A stretch of 64,000 bases of DNA from Coleophoma eucalyptorum (GCA_026120035.1 JALRME010000020.1:1-64000); one strand, 5' to 3'. Shown: positions 24,585 to 36,748, counted from the first letter of the stretch. A program made the numbers and translations. The notes: generated from the sequence alone by a model not told the origin.

Positions 24585-25484
24585 ACTTGATAGCTTCGGA
24601 CTTTACGCGCACTGCCTGAAGGGTCATCGCGGCACGCGAGGATGAAAGTTGTACGAGCAAGCCAGCTAGTTATGGAACAAACTTGATTAGGGACAAAGAT
24701 CCAGTCCTCTGGCCTCGGAAACTATGAAATGAAGAGATATATGGTCGGAGTTTTTGAGTTGGATTGATTTATGGGCTTCTTTATATGTTGGCATGAGAAA
24801 GGAGATTTGACATTCGTTTAAAAGGAGCTACTATATACTCCATGCTGTAGATACATCTGGATTGACGGATATAATGGAGGTTCTGGAATTATAAATTAGA
24901 GTTGATATATCAAAGGGTTGACATTGTCAATGTCATATCTATGCACAACTTGACTAAAAGAATAAGTGAGGTGTTTTCAAATCAATTCAAATGTCAAGGT
25001 CAAATTTGGACAGAGCTTGAAGACACGAAGCATGACCTTCTGCCTGCTGCAGATCAATGATCCAGATATGGATATTAAGAAATTTCAGTCAGTGAATCTC
25101 CAATGTGAAGGATTATTCGAAGGTAATTTGGGATCCGTGAGTAAGAAATGTTGAGACTGTCGAAATAAATCTGGACCCTCGTATTTCTGCAGATAATAAA
25201 CAAGAAACTCAAGATATAAATGTGTCCTTCAATAGGGAATCACGAAGCATGAGACAATTTGACTCAACAAGAAGGATGTGAAGGACCTCTATTCGCTCTG
25301 AGATTAATACTCAATATCTGATTGACATGCTGAAGACCATCGATCCGAGCGCTACTGAAGTCCTTACTTCTTGGTATATACATCCTTCTAATCTCATAGA
25401 GCAAACTTACTGGACAATAATATCTGCCATACTATCCCCAGACAGGTCTCTTGAACACAGCAAAATTTATCTCAATTGTCATTA
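24585..25484. other. Intergenic, AT-rich
   Basis: No supportable gene. It contains the 3' flanks of two convergent genes. Confidence 0.6.
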
Positions 25485-26432
25485 TCACAGGTCCTTTGCA
25501 AACTCTGACCATTCCACAAGAAAGCATTCCTTGAGCACTTTATCAAACTTCTCCACTTTTGCAGTGATAGCAATGAGATCTTTCATCCTGGTAAGCGTGC
25601 TTTTACGAATCTTCTGTTGGACCTTTTTCCGATATGTTTCGAGCTTATCATCGTATTGACTTCTGAGTTTCTTCCTGACCAGGCTGATCTTTTGCATGGC
25701 CTTGGCTGCAACTATGTACTCCTTCCATTTCTTACGGCGGACCTTTTCGATTTGGTATCGGTGATTGGTGAGAATTGTGACTTGCTATCTTGATGTTAGC
25801 ACACACTTTACGATGGAAGACTTGCGGGTATAGCAACTCACCTTCAGACTAAGGTCATTCGGGCAGTCTTTGTGATCCAGAATCTGTTTGACTTTCAAAG
25901 GAAGATTTATCAGACCTTGTCTCTTTGCCTCTTTGATTGTTGATGGTAGCAGGCTCTCGGCTTCAATATCTTCATCCTTGATAATCACTACAGGCTCTGA
26001 AGCAACCTTTGTATCTGCTCTTTGCCAAACCTGGAGACCTTTGGCATCATCAAAAACCAAAAATCCACCAATATTGTTGAGCTTTTCATAGTTTTTCGAA
26101 GTGCCGTCTGGAAGCTTTATAGAAATATCATGTTCAGACAAATATCGAATGGTGCCTGGCATATCCTCGTCTGAACACACTGAATCTGAAGTCAAGTATT
26201 CATTATCTGCCTTCGACGTCTGCTCATATGTCCTTGGAGAAGCTGGATATTCTTCTCCCAGGTAAGCCATTCTAGAAGATGGTTCAGGAAAGATTTCCTC
26301 CCGATGGACTTTATATCCACTCTGTGGCCAATATGGTGGTGAGGTTGTTCTCTGAACAATAGGACGTGGGGGTTTCTGAGTATTTGAAGAATCGTGTAGA
26401 CCCAATTTCTTCACAGCCATGAACCTCGCCAT
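25485..26432 (-). CDS. Uncharacterised basic helical protein (296 aa)
   Basis: Two exons, 26432-25842 and 25784-25485, joined by a 57-nt GTGAGT...GATAG intron with a GCTAAC branch site. The N-terminal third is disordered and Pro/Ser-rich. The middle (about 105-165) has a compact part (IRYLSEHDISIKLPDG, then GGFLVFDDAKGLQVWQ), which suggests a small beta domain. The C-terminal 100 residues are strongly basic and helical: HRYQIEKVRRKKWKEYIVAA, then VRKKLRSQYDDKLETYRKKV, and resemble a coiled coil with an IQ-like motif. I do not recognise a family. It lies 1 kb downstream of the helicase gene on the same strand; no functional link is shown. Confidence 0.72.
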
Positions 26433-27389
26433 TTCTTCACGTAGGTCGTAATTCTGTCAACTCATCTTCCCTCTCTTCCTAAAATGAATTGATATTGCGG
26501 CTCATATGCCTGATAGAGTACATTCACTGTTGATCTCTGTTATAACGCTATAACTGAGTGGTGGTGTTATCTAAAATTATGCGTAGTGTGCTTGTCTTTA
26601 TGATCAGTGTCTTGACGGTGGTGAATGAAAAATGTCGCATGAAACCAAGGAGGGTGGAAAGATCTATTGAAAGTGATGGTAGTAGAAATCAGGTAATTCA
26701 CACGTGACCCAGATAAGCAGACAAGATACCAGGGATGAAGTCGAAGCTAGTGCAACTCAATGAGTAGAATCGATGTTTAATGCCTCCGCCTCCACCGCCT
26801 AACTATGTTATAAAATTATTCATTCTCCGAGTAATATTAATGAGAAGTTCGACCTGGTGAAACTCTAATTTATATCCAATTCATGTCGTCGACGCCGTAG
26901 GGTAATAATATCTATAAATGAGGTATCCAATATACTAGGTCTTAGTTCCTGTTGCTAATGAATCTACCCCCTAGCCTTTCGCCCGTTTAAAGCACCTGTG
27001 CCGATGTCCAAACCATCCTGCAGTGTAGATGTAAGAAACTCTCTTACTATTTCTAGAGGAAATTAATTTCACTGGTTCATCCTTGTTTGGTCTATCTATC
27101 CTATCGATGGTCCACAAAGACGTATCTCCTGCAAACGGCTCCTAAAACTATTACAGAGCTTCCGTCCGCCTTCGAAATCTTATTTGGTAGATATCCTCTC
27201 CGAGCGTGAAGCCGACTGCGTCGATATGACAGTTACCGAATTGGAACATGCGTATCTTTGGAAAAATGAATCCCGGAGCTGTTGAGAGTAAGGAGTTGGG
27301 ATTATTCGGATAGATTCTTGTAGCAAATTGTTCGTTATCTATAACTAGATGGCTCTCTATCCGAGATCTAGCATAGTGGTTGTGAGATT
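26433..27389. other. Intergenic between two minus-strand genes
   Basis: Holds the promoter of the 296-aa protein and the 3' region of the helicase gene. A frame at 27151-27450 overlaps the helicase 3' end and has no domain. Confidence 0.55.
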
Positions 27390-29813
27390 TCATCGATTGC
27401 AACTCGGGCAAACTTCTGATTTTCGCCATTCGGCAAGCGGCTGATTGCATTCGGTGGAAAAGAGTGAGCCAGATTTGACATGTCCGTCAAATTTTGAGAT
27501 TTCTTCTTGCTTTCCAACACGATCCTTAACAAGTACTTCTAGCTTTTCTTCCTTGTGGCAAATATTCTCTCCTTCCCACTGAATACTTTTATAGAACTCC
27601 ATCACATCTCTGTCCACGGCCAACTGCTCTCTTTTGGAAACACAGACTGTGAGTCCTTCCAGCTTAGTAGCCCGTGATAAACCAACATACAATTGACCCG
27701 ACTCGAAAATATCCTTGGAAGACACATCAACATACTCCAAGGTCATACCTTGGCTTTTGTGAATTGAGAGAGCCCAAGCTAACTGAAGAGGAATTTGCGT
27801 CCTGCATAGTAGATATTGGTCATCCTTTGGTCCTCTTTGAGACGTCAACGGTTCTGGGCGAATGGCTTTTTGAGCTCCGTTGGCAAAACGCACGATAGGT
27901 CTGAGGTGTCCGTTCATTTTCGTAAACTCCATTGTGACAGATCGATTCCATTCGCCTCTACGCTCATCATTATCCCACTCGGAGTTCGACCAATTTTTGG
28001 TGTCAACAAAGCTAATGATCTCTCCTTGAGACCCGTTCACTAATCCTTTCTCTGGATTCAAATTATACAAAAGAACAACCTTTGCACCAACTTTCAAGAC
28101 AAGGTCAGTCGGCAGGCGGTGATCTTTCAATGACTCCTTATACTCCCTCTCCTTTTGGGCCACCTTGAAATCACCGGCTGTTCTGTCATACTCATTCTTT
28201 TCAAGTTTCTGGGAAGTATCATATGCGCTAAATGTAACCGAAGGCCTTTGGATATCTGCGAGTTTCCGGTCATTAAAGACTTTTACCTGATTGACTCTAG
28301 ACATGAGCCGGGTTGAAATAGCCCGTGGTGGCAACACCTTATTACTCTCTAAGCGGCGCCATTCGTCATCAGTAAGGGAACTACCATTGCGGACTTTGTT
28401 GAGAATATCTTGAAATTGTGAATCTTTCTGCCGATGGATTTGTTCAAGCTTGAAGTACTTCAGATTAAGTTGTTTCCATACAGGGGCCTTGAAGGCCCAT
28501 TTCTCTGAGATATGGAATGGAACTGCATGCAGCGAGCATCCTTTTGCAGTACAGACATGGTTGGATAGCACACCAGCAACCCGCTGCGATCCCATCTCTT
28601 CGCCACATTCGAGGCAGAACTGGAATGGTTTCACGGGAGGGAGCTGATGAAAGTCCCCTAGAAAAATGACTTGTTTTCCTCCAAACGGTTCCTCCGATCC
28701 AAGAACTTCCTGCAAGAGTAGATTGAGCCGCTGCAGGAATTGATTCTCCACCATAGATATCTCTTCAATAACAAGAACTTCCAATGCTTTTATAGAAGCC
28801 TTTGTGGTTGCTTTTGGCTCCAAAATTAGGTTTCGGATTGGAGTCCTAAATGAATCGGGATTCCACCCAGCAAATGAATAAGTCGTTCTTCCATTGAGTG
28901 GCAGTGCAGCAATGCCTGTCGGTGCCGCAACCTGCACAGCTAATGAATTTGAATTGTGCTTGCGTCTGGCGAACTTCTTACGCAAACGAGTAAGCATCGC
29001 TTTCAACGTGACAGTCTTGCCACATCCAGCTGCCCCTGTAAGGAAAATATTATGTCCTTCTAACGCCATATCAACTACAGCTTCTTGCGCTGGCGTGAGC
29101 TTCACAGGTTGTACTTTTGCATCAAAATCTTCTTCAAAATCTTCTTCAAAATCTTCTCCAAAGGCTTCTCCAAAAGCTTCTTCTATATCCGTGTCGGGGT
29201 ACTCGTCAGTATCACTTTGGGGGCACTGAAGACTGAAGTCTTCCTCTAACCTGGGCCTCTTGGTCGGTTGAGCATTAGTTCCTAATTCAGTCAAGTCGAT
29301 GAAAGGGACTGGTCTCTTCTCGTTTGAACTGAGATCCAATAGAGCGGGCCTCTTCATGATTACATCGTCATCTTCTTGTGGTAGCCGAGGATCCGTCCAA
29401 GATGTAGATTTGGTGTTGTGGTCAACATAATAAGGTATGCCTTCGTCTGTACTCCGAATTTCCCAACCCACTGGCAATGGAAAGTTCTCATGGACCGAGG
29501 TCCATGGATCCAGGATATCGACAGAGTCAGTATACGGACTTTGGGTCTTTTTATCATGCGATTCATCCTTATCATGCTTCGAAATGTCATGTTTGGTCTG
29601 ATTCGTAATCTCATCATGTACTATTTTCTCCGCTTGTTCGATTTCTTTCCATTCTGCCCAAGCCCTCTCAGCCTCCTGTAGGCTCAAATATCCCTGATAT
29701 TTGTTGCCAGGGAATTTTTTAATCTGAACATTGCACTCGGCCCAAGTCGAGTATATGCCTGGCGTCCTGCCGCGGAAGACGACATATCGATTCTTCTTTG
29801 GCTTTTTGGTCAT
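27390..29813 (-). CDS. PIF1-family DNA helicase fused to hybrid-binding and WW domains
   Basis: Intronless, 807 aa. Residues 8-55 ([18 protein letters not shown]...[12 protein letters not shown]) form the RNase H1 N-terminal/viroplasmin-type hybrid-binding domain, which in RNase H1 binds RNA:DNA hybrids. Residues 112-144 are a WW domain (Trp117, [12 protein letters not shown] with Trp139). After an NLS-like KRPRLEED and an acidic repeat ([14 protein letters not shown], about 213-230) comes the helicase: Walker A GAAGCGKT (260-267), Walker B VLVIEEIS (with EE for the usual DE), motif [12 protein letters not shown] (386-394), a Cys-rich insert starting CLECG (about 400-425), HKSQGMTL (about 695) and VGLSRA (about 718). 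The C terminus carries a Cys pair (CPSC). PIF1 helicases unwind DNA, RNA:DNA hybrids and G4 structures. The domain order suggests R-loop targeting, which is inference. A perfect palindrome lies 66 bp upstream of the ATG. Confidence 0.93.
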   Translation of the reverse strand: MTKKPKKNRYVVFRGRTPGIYSTWAECNVQIKKFPGNKYQGYLSLQEAERAWAEWKEIEQAEKIVHDEITNQTKHDISKHDKDESHDKKTQSPYTDSVDILDPWTSVHENFPLPVGWEIRSTDEGIPYYVDHNTKSTSWTDPRLPQEDDDVIMKRPALLDLSSNEKRPVPFIDLTELGTNAQPTKRPRLEEDFSLQCPQSDTDEYPDTDIEEAFGEAFGEDFEEDFEEDFDAKVQPVKLTPAQEAVVDMALEGHNIFLTGAAGCGKTVTLKAMLTRLRKKFARRKHNSNSLAVQVAAPTGIAALPLNGRTTYSFAGWNPDSFRTPIRNLILEPKATTKASIKALEVLVIEEISMVENQFLQRLNLLLQEVLGSEEPFGGKQVIFLGDFHQLPPVKPFQFCLECGEEMGSQRVAGVLSNHVCTAKGCSLHAVPFHISEKWAFKAPVWKQLNLKYFKLEQIHRQKDSQFQDILNKVRNGSSLTDDEWRRLESNKVLPPRAISTRLMSRVNQVKVFNDRKLADIQRPSVTFSAYDTSQKLEKNEYDRTAGDFKVAQKEREYKESLKDHRLPTDLVLKVGAKVVLLYNLNPEKGLVNGSQGEIISFVDTKNWSNSEWDNDERRGEWNRSVTMEFTKMNGHLRPIVRFANGAQKAIRPEPLTSQRGPKDDQYLLCRTQIPLQLAWALSIHKSQGMTLEYVDVSSKDIFESGQLYVGLSRATKLEGLTVCVSKREQLAVDRDVMEFYKSIQWEGENICHKEEKLEVLVKDRVGKQEEISKFDGHVKSGSLFSTECNQPLAEWRKSEVCPSCNR
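29126..29182 (-). repeat. 12-bp coding tandem repeat (acidic EDFE/AFGE linker)
   Basis: On the plus strand the unit AAAATCTTCTTC repeats and then degenerates to CCAAAAGCTTCT-like units. It encodes alternating EDFE and AFGE tetrapeptides in the linker between the WW and helicase domains. Confidence 0.7.
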
Positions 29814-30237
29814 CGAAGGCGCTGTAAACGTCTACTCTTCCATCTGTATTAGGAGTGTTGGGCTGTATAACGTCCACCCGCGTCGAGGAGCCTCGACGCG
29901 AGTGATCCCGTGTTGAGATACTTTAGTCACGTGTGAAGCTTAGTCACTGTGTCTAAATACAATAAGTTATCAGGTTTATTTTGGGAGTAAAGTTCTCAAA
30001 AAAGAGAACAGATCCTTAGACGACATAATTCTGACTAGAAGAATTCTGATCTATAGACAATTCCTCAAAGACTGTATGTCTTTGTCGCATTGTCTGTACT
30101 TAGATGTTGTGAAGGTCCTCATGTACAACAATTCAGGCTCAAAGTAACATTAGTTCTCACCAGGAACGGACACAGGTAACGTGAAAAGATTTACAAACCA
30201 CATGCGTGTCTATATCTTATGTGCACTGCTACAAAGC
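29814..30237. other. Promoter/5' region of the helicase gene
   Basis: A 424-bp gap between two minus-strand genes. It holds the helicase promoter including the palindrome at 29879-29900. No ORF of note. Confidence 0.6.
29879..29900. promoter_or_regulatory. Perfect 10-bp inverted repeat with two MCB-like ACGCG cores
   Basis: The arms CGCGTCGAGG and CCTCGACGCG are separated by AG, starting 66 bp upstream of the helicase start codon. Each arm holds an ACGCG core, the heart of the MluI cell-cycle box bound by MBF at G1/S genes in yeasts. It could be a dimer binding site or a hairpin in the transcript. Function is inferred. Confidence 0.45.
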
Positions 30238-32584
30238 CTACCTCCATGCTGACCATTTCTCTATTATCTTGTCCAGTGGCAAGACAACACTTGCATACAC
30301 AGCTTGTACAAATTTCTTGTTCTCCCAATCAGCCTTCTCTTCGAACACGCAAAATACACAACATTTGATAATATGCTGCAAAGCTGGGTCTTCGTCATAT
30401 ACTAATTCTGCCCAGTCTCGTGCGGCCATGTAATTTGTCCCCGCATGTGCGTTGCCATCTGGACCGAGATGTTCTTTCCAGACTTCCTGTTGTTCAATTG
30501 ATTGGCCAAAGCAAAGCTCCAGCAGGAGAATCCCGAGCTTGTTGAGGCTATTACGCGCTACAAAGCGACCGCTTGATTCCGTGGGTTGCGAATTTAGATA
30601 GTGTCCCACAGATGAGAAGTCATGGCGGAGGTATGGATGCTCGAGGAATACCTTTGCTTCACTGTGGTAGAACATAATGTTCCGCTTATCTAGCCTGTTT
30701 GCAATCCAAGGAGTGGCCTGTAACTGAAGCAATGATGATGCTAGTATGCTCGCTATCCTGTATCGATCTTGTCGACTCATTCGAAATCGAGATTGCTCGT
30801 TGAGAAGTTTCTCAAGGCTAATTAATTGAAACTTTGAAGCGTCATGTGTGAACTTCTCAGAGTTAAGTGACTCAGGCCACATTTTGAGAACCTGAAGCTC
30901 ATGCCTTCTATTTTCTTCATCGAGAAGATACCCAAAGCAAGACGTGCCTACCTCCGAGCACAAAGTGGAGCAAAGATCATCGATCTTAGGAAGCTTTGCT
31001 CCCTCTGTTGAGGTTTCTAGGTTTTCAGCCAGAGCCTTAGAAAGTGTATATTCTTTAACCTGTACCTCTGGTGATCCTTCTAAGCGAACTGACTTCTTGG
31101 GTTTGATACTTTGACTTGAGAACAACGATTGCGTTCCGTTTTTGTTACTCACGCTGGTCATACTCGAAAACGACTCGTTTTTGCTAGCGAAGAGTCCTAT
31201 AAAGCTAGAACGGGATGCAGTCGATGACACAGACTGGATCGTACTTTTCGATGGACTATAATAAAACGCCTTTGTCAATTCTTTGCCAGCCTTTACAGGA
31301 CAGGTAGAGTTAAGGTTGAACGAAATAAACACGACTGGTTTAAATTTATGATCTATCTGTCTCGATTCACTTGAATGACTGAAAACTATGCAGCCAATTG
31401 TATCAGATCTACAAGAATGACTCAAATTTATATAGTTATTGGTGCAAATCATAACGAATAGCAGACACCTATGCAGCCATTGCATATATATATTATCTTC
31501 CTTTGTTTTGTGATTCGACGGGAATTCCAGCAGAGGATCTAGCTGAAGCTATTAACCAATGAAGAAAGAGACTCACCTAGGACTTCGCAAGCTTGGACGT
31601 ACAGGTAAAGTCAATTGTGAGGTTGACCTCGGCTCAAAGTCTTTTCTCAGTCTCGACGTATGCTCGCCAATGCTTGGAGAGTGTGTTGCCTGCTTTTTGC
31701 TATCTTGTCTATTCTGCTGACCTTCGTTGACAGTGACAAGTATTTCCTTGCGATACAATGGGCTATCTCGTGAACCTGGGAGACTAATGTTGAATTGCGA
31801 GGACCATTCGCCAGTGGTACGCTTCTGCAGCCGGAGAGCTGTTATGTGTGGGGATGTGCAACCACATCGCCAGCTATTGCTGATCGCCGAATGAAGGTGG
31901 CCGGCGTGCACCTTGACATATTCATATATATTTGCCCATGATGTGTCTTTTCGTGTAGCTTTGACGTTGTCTAGCTTGTCACTAGAATCTAACAGCTCCC
32001 TAAGCTTCCTGTTATGTGTTTCGAGTGCGGATAAAGTTCTTGCCCCTCTCTTACTGAAGCTCAGGCGTATGCGCTTTAATTGGTAGTCCCACTTGCTTGC
32101 ACCTTCACTTGCCCATTCAATCTATCAGCAGTAGGAGTTAGTAGTTATCCTAGACGACTTCTACCTGCAAAGCCATACAAGGCACTCCACTTACCTCACC
32201 ATCCTTTATTAACAAAAGCGCTTTCAGATCTTCCATGAGCCCATGCATTGTTTTTATGGTGTTAACATAGGCAGGAAAGGACGGCCCGAGCCGTACCTCC
32301 ATACGCTCAACAAGATCCTTTCGTTCCCAGCCATCATGGTTTGGCTGAGTCAAGTATCTCTCCAGCTCTTCCTGTGGTATATCTGCAGATATCAAGAATC
32401 GTTCCAACACTTGTTCAAATAGTTGTTTCTCGATGTCAATCGCGTCTAGAAATCCGATGAAGTCAGTTCGAAATCGCTTCCATTTCGATAAAGGCTCGAA
32501 GCCCTCTCGATAGTGCTCCGCAGCTGATATCAACAGAGGAAAAGCTCCCAAGACCAGCCCGGCTATCTCAACGCCGCTCAACAT
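30238..32584 (-). CDS. DUF7580-type fungal protein (HET/NLR-associated family)
   Basis: Three exons: 32584-32195, 32121-31577 and 31378-30238, giving 691 aa. The exon 3 acceptor was chosen for its TTTTCAG; other in-phase acceptors up to about 100 nt upstream are possible. The N terminus (MLSGVEIAGLVLGAFPLLIS) followed by helices (EHYREGF, WKRFRTDF) is typical of HeLo-like and NACHT/HET-associated fungal proteins. The C-terminal half (about 420-691) resembles the DUF7580 domain, with kinase-like order: RYRIASILASSLLQLQATPW, RLDKRNIMFYHS, a late LGILLLELCFGQ helix and a final helix before the stop. No catalytic kinase lysine or DFG is evident. An ATG 102 nt upstream in frame is less likely. It is divergent from the C2H2 gene, with 395 bp between the starts. 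Confidence 0.78.
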
Positions 32585-32979
32585 CGCAGCGGACAATATC
32601 GACCAAAAAATATAAGGATAGAATGAGCAAATTATATAAGCCGTGTGCGAAACTGCATCGATCCTGATGTGATGTTGAGATAGCAAATATTAATAGTCTC
32701 ACTCAGCTTTTTCGACGGTGCGGCGCAGTTGGCAGGAAATTGGCGGGGCAAGGCTGATAAATGGGATGACCTTCAAGCAGGGGTGAGCAAACCCCTCACC
32801 TGCGACAGTAGTCATCCATAAACCACCGCCTCCTGACTGGATAGATACTTAAATCTGCATGAGAATCCTAGTGATACTGTCTGCGATAACTAAACTCGAT
32901 TCGTCTTTGAAAGACTGCTGATTCAGTAATTGGTTTCATGTGAGGAATTGCAGTGCTGCTACCACGGCAAAGCTATCAA
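32585..32979. promoter_or_regulatory. Shared divergent promoter region
   Basis: 395 bp separate the start codons of two divergent genes (DUF7580-like minus, C2H2 plus), so both must be transcribed from here. No specific operator was identified. Confidence 0.5.
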
Positions 32980-35900
32980 ATGGAAGCAGCAGAAAGACTA
33001 TCAGATGCCTCAAGGCTGGATTCTGGCCCTCATGATTCCCATACCAAAGAGATCGAAGCAGTTGTGTTAGTTCAGGAGGAACTTAAATATAAAGCTGCAG
33101 CAACCTCGCCCATCTCAGTACAATGCAACGATTGTATAACTTTCTATAGGAGACTCCGCATCGCTTTACATGATTCGGAGCCTCAAAATTGTTTTGACAT
33201 TGGCTTTGATCGTGATAAAGCACTTTCACTTGTTGACGAGTCCCGCCATAAGTTCAATGGCTGGGCTAGAGGCATCGCTGCTACTCAGCATGGTCATCTT
33301 CGATCTTCTCTTGACTTTCGACTCAAGAATGCTACGGATATGCGAAAGAGGATCTTGAAAATTCTCTTAGATCTCCGAGAATCTTTACTCACTGGTTAGT
33401 CTTCTTGATTCGATGCAAAATATTGATTTATTAATGGCGAGAAGCGACTGATATCGTCTATGGAAAGACCCCCAATGAGAAATGGCAGATTGGTGCCATA
33501 AGCGACTCGGAGGACGAAGAACTCCCAGGTGATTTGGCAATTGAGGAACAAACTTCAGACTTGGATGAACTTCTTACTGCTATCAAGCTATCGAACTCAA
33601 GCCTGATGAAAATGTCTATGGTCATTCGAAATTCTCCTGGTCGGGACGACTATCTGAAGGCAGCTACTCGATACAACTTTGACCCAAGATATGATATAGG
33701 TCACGTCAAGGAAAAGCATGGGAATGCTATGGGAAGCAGCGAATGGCTTCTACAAAGACTTGGAAAAGCGATCACTCGGCGCCGCCAATACCTGAGATTT
33801 CGTCAAGAACACCATGATAAGCTTTCAAAGGACTGGGACGAAGACCCAGTTGCTCTTCCGGAAATTCAAACGACAACAGACTCCAAGGCTCCCAGAACTT
33901 CGGCTTTGACAAAAGCAACCACATTCATACAAAACGAGGTGTCCTATGTGGATACAGGGCTAGATATGGACGCTGGCTCTTTTGCCACTCAGACATCATA
34001 TGATGCGACAACAATAGGAGAGAAGAGTCAGGATGTGCTTAGAGCTCCCCCTCAACCACAGTTTGCCTTTCCAGAAGTTCCCTTCGAGTTCGGAGAGCCT
34101 TTCCTTTGCCCTTATTGCTGGACAGAGGAAGTTGTGCAGAATAAAGCAGCCTGGAAAAAACACGTTTTCCGAGATCTTAGGCCATACATCTGCACTTTCA
34201 AAGAGTGTGAACTCAAGATGTTCAAAAGTCGACGCGAATGGTTTAAACACGAGATTCAAAGGCACAGAAGAGAATGGACTTGCCAGGACTGTTCACACAA
34301 GCCGTTCTCTACCAGCGCAGAGTTCTCCAAACATTTAATATCCAGCCACAGATTCCATGACCAAGAATCCCAACTGGAAGCTTACATTTTGCAAAGCGAA
34401 GAGCCAATTGATAGGGTACCGGCAGGTGCATGCCCACTGTGTGATGAGTGGCAAAAGAATGTTTATGAGTACAGGAATGATAGCGGTCTAGAAGCATTAG
34501 ATGACAGCACAGGTCATGTGGCAAGATCCAATCGCCAGTATGGCACATTGAAGCAATTTCGTTCGCATCTTGGGCGACATCTTGAGCAACTGGCTCTTTT
34601 CGCCTTGCCACTTTCCGAAGGCCATGATATGGATGATGATAGCGGTGATGATGACCTTGATGAAGTTGTATCTAGAGACATCAATGGCACTAATGCAGAA
34701 TTCTTGGAAGATGGAAAGATTGAAGCTGCTGACGAACCAAGTCACAGTAAGACTGAGGAGTTACTCGCTCCTCACCATGGTGCTCCTCCTCCTGGATTCG
34801 ACCCTGGACAAGCTCATTCGCCATTTCCCGTTGTTCCATTAATAAATTCTATTCAAGTCTCCGACATTACGCCTCGGAGGCCTTTAACAGCCGATGACTG
34901 TCGGAAACAGCTCACTTCTTACACTTCTCTTTTAATCCGCAAACATGTTACTAGCAACGCGAACAGTGGAACATGGGCAAAGGCGGAAATTATTCAAGAG
35001 GGGCTCGCAGAAGAGGAGATTGCGAAACGGATCAAGCAGTTAAACGACAAAGGTCCTTCTGCTGCTGAGAAAATGGCGAGACTGTTCCCTTTCCAACAAG
35101 GCCAGGTAACCACGGTACTAGACAGCCATAAAAACAACGAGACAGACCCACACTTCGAATGGTCTTTGGCCCAACTGGATCGAGAAGAGAGGCGTTTGAA
35201 AGATCCGAATAAGAAGGAAACTACAGCTATCATAGTTTACCTCCAACGTGCTCCAGACAAAGCCCTCGACCCGATAGCAATTCACTCGGCGATAGAGCAA
35301 CACCTCAAACCAATCAACGAGAGACTTGCGCGTGGTTCACCTACACCAAATGACTCATCTGGAGACTCGCCTGATCTACATGTTCGAGAAGATATGGCTT
35401 TTTCCAACCTCTGTTGGCGCATCGTTCATTATCTCGCTATTCGTCCGTTCCTGGAATGGGAAATAATGACCAAAGTTGGCGGAAGTCTACGTCAAACCAT
35501 TCATGAGGCGCTTCGAAAGGTTGCAGATGAGGTTAATGGGAAATGGAATCTTCGGCCTAATTCCTGGAAGGACTTAGATATCTGGAATTTTGATTATGAT
35601 TCTGAGGAGGATCGTCAGATAGCTATTGAAAACGCCGTCAGGCAATACGACAAGATGCGTATTGGTTCCACAGAACCGCAATGGGAACGGCTGCTGCCAA
35701 AGGAGGAAAGAGGAACCGGAAAGGTCTTGTCCAGGTTACAGGCCAATATGTCTTCGGATCGAACCGCAGAGATTCTTGAAATTGATGAGTACTTCAGGTA
35801 CGAAGTGCGTACACGGTTCGACAATTTGCAGAGTATTCCACCAGACCAGCGAGCCCTCGAAATCAAAGCTATCAAACTGCTTCTGGAGGACCAAGTCATT

Positions 35901-36071
35901 CAAAAGCTAACTTACCTAACTACTCTGTGGTCTAAAATTCCACTAAAGTCAGCAATGGCTGATCGGCTTCTGGAAAGAGCACTACAATTGGCAGCAGACT
36001 TGGATGTTCAGTTATCACAAACAGTTTCTTTAGATAGGATTACTCCTACCAATAGCGGCCGGTCAGTTTGA
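32980..36071 (+). CDS. C2H2 zinc-finger protein of the acuF-like fungal family
   Basis: Two exons, 32980-33394 and 33442-36071 (or from 33445; the acceptor is a tandem AG), give 1014 aa. The start is the first true ATG (MEAAERLSDAS). The N-terminal region has CNDCITFYRRLRIALHD, typical of these proteins. A zinc-finger block at about residues 360-480 reads FLCPYC, WKKHVFRDLRPYIC, WFKHEIQRHRREWTC, FSKHLISSH, then CPLC, and FRSHLGRHLEQLALFALP closes it. This order is the one labelled oxidoreductase acuF-like C2H2 zinc finger in family databases. The long C-terminal part (about 590-1000) has helical modules (AEIIQEGLAEEEIAKRIKQL, then EWSLAQLDREERRL) and no known enzyme motif. Such proteins are expanded in filamentous ascomycetes and often lie near HET or NLR genes; their role is unknown. 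Confidence 0.85.
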
Positions 36072-36748
36072 TAACCCTATCAAAGGCTCTGGACAGCAAT
36101 ATGAGACTGTAGTGCGAAATTCTCACTGCGTATTCTCCATCACTCGGCCTCTCTGAACAATTAGGAAATTTACTAAAGAGCAGAATTGAAAAGTACTTTC
36201 AAAGGTTGGGGGTAGTAGGCAACGCATCAACTACGACCACTGCTAGGAGAACTGCCGTAGAACAGCTATAAAAGGAGCTTCCAAAACAACTGGACGCTAC
36301 CGCATTTGAACACCACTCGCCTGTGATTGCCAATCTACCAAGATCATATAGCCTTGTCAGCCCTGATGGTGATTTGTGGATGAGCTTTAGTTGTGGCAGC
36401 TGGACACAAGCTTAGGTCGGGAGTAGCTTGCCAGTAGAGGGAGCATTCCCATTGACACCCCTCTCAAGTAAGGTAAATTTAAGAGATTTATACTCACAAA
36501 GAAACTTTTATCTTTCTGGGCTTTCCACATAAATACGTTATATAAATACAAGAGAGAATCCATATGCAGACCAGGTTAGAAAAACCGATGAAAAATCGAA
36601 TGATATTCATTGGTTGAAATATCATCTCATCACGTGGTGATAAGGATAACAATCTAGCCAAATCAAGACAGCCAAAACCAAAACCATAAGCTTCTTTTCG
36701 CAGTAGAAGCATATCTATGTCCTCTACAATTCTGGCATTCACAACATC
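36072..36748. other. Intergenic; possible decayed 3' part of the C2H2 gene
   Basis: Between two plus-strand genes. The stretch after the stop (to about 36300) still has short coding-like fragments such as QLLKELPKQLDATAFEH-type frames broken by stops, but nothing can be modelled. The rest is the promoter of RSM22. Confidence 0.4.

Noticed and set aside
32953..32979. Longer N terminus for the C2H2 protein
   Set aside because: The extended frame begins with GTG; the first ATG is at 32980.
33445..33533. Separate gene starting near 33534
   Set aside because: That frame start is TTG; the segment joins exon 1 in phase through a short intron ending at 33441 or 33444.
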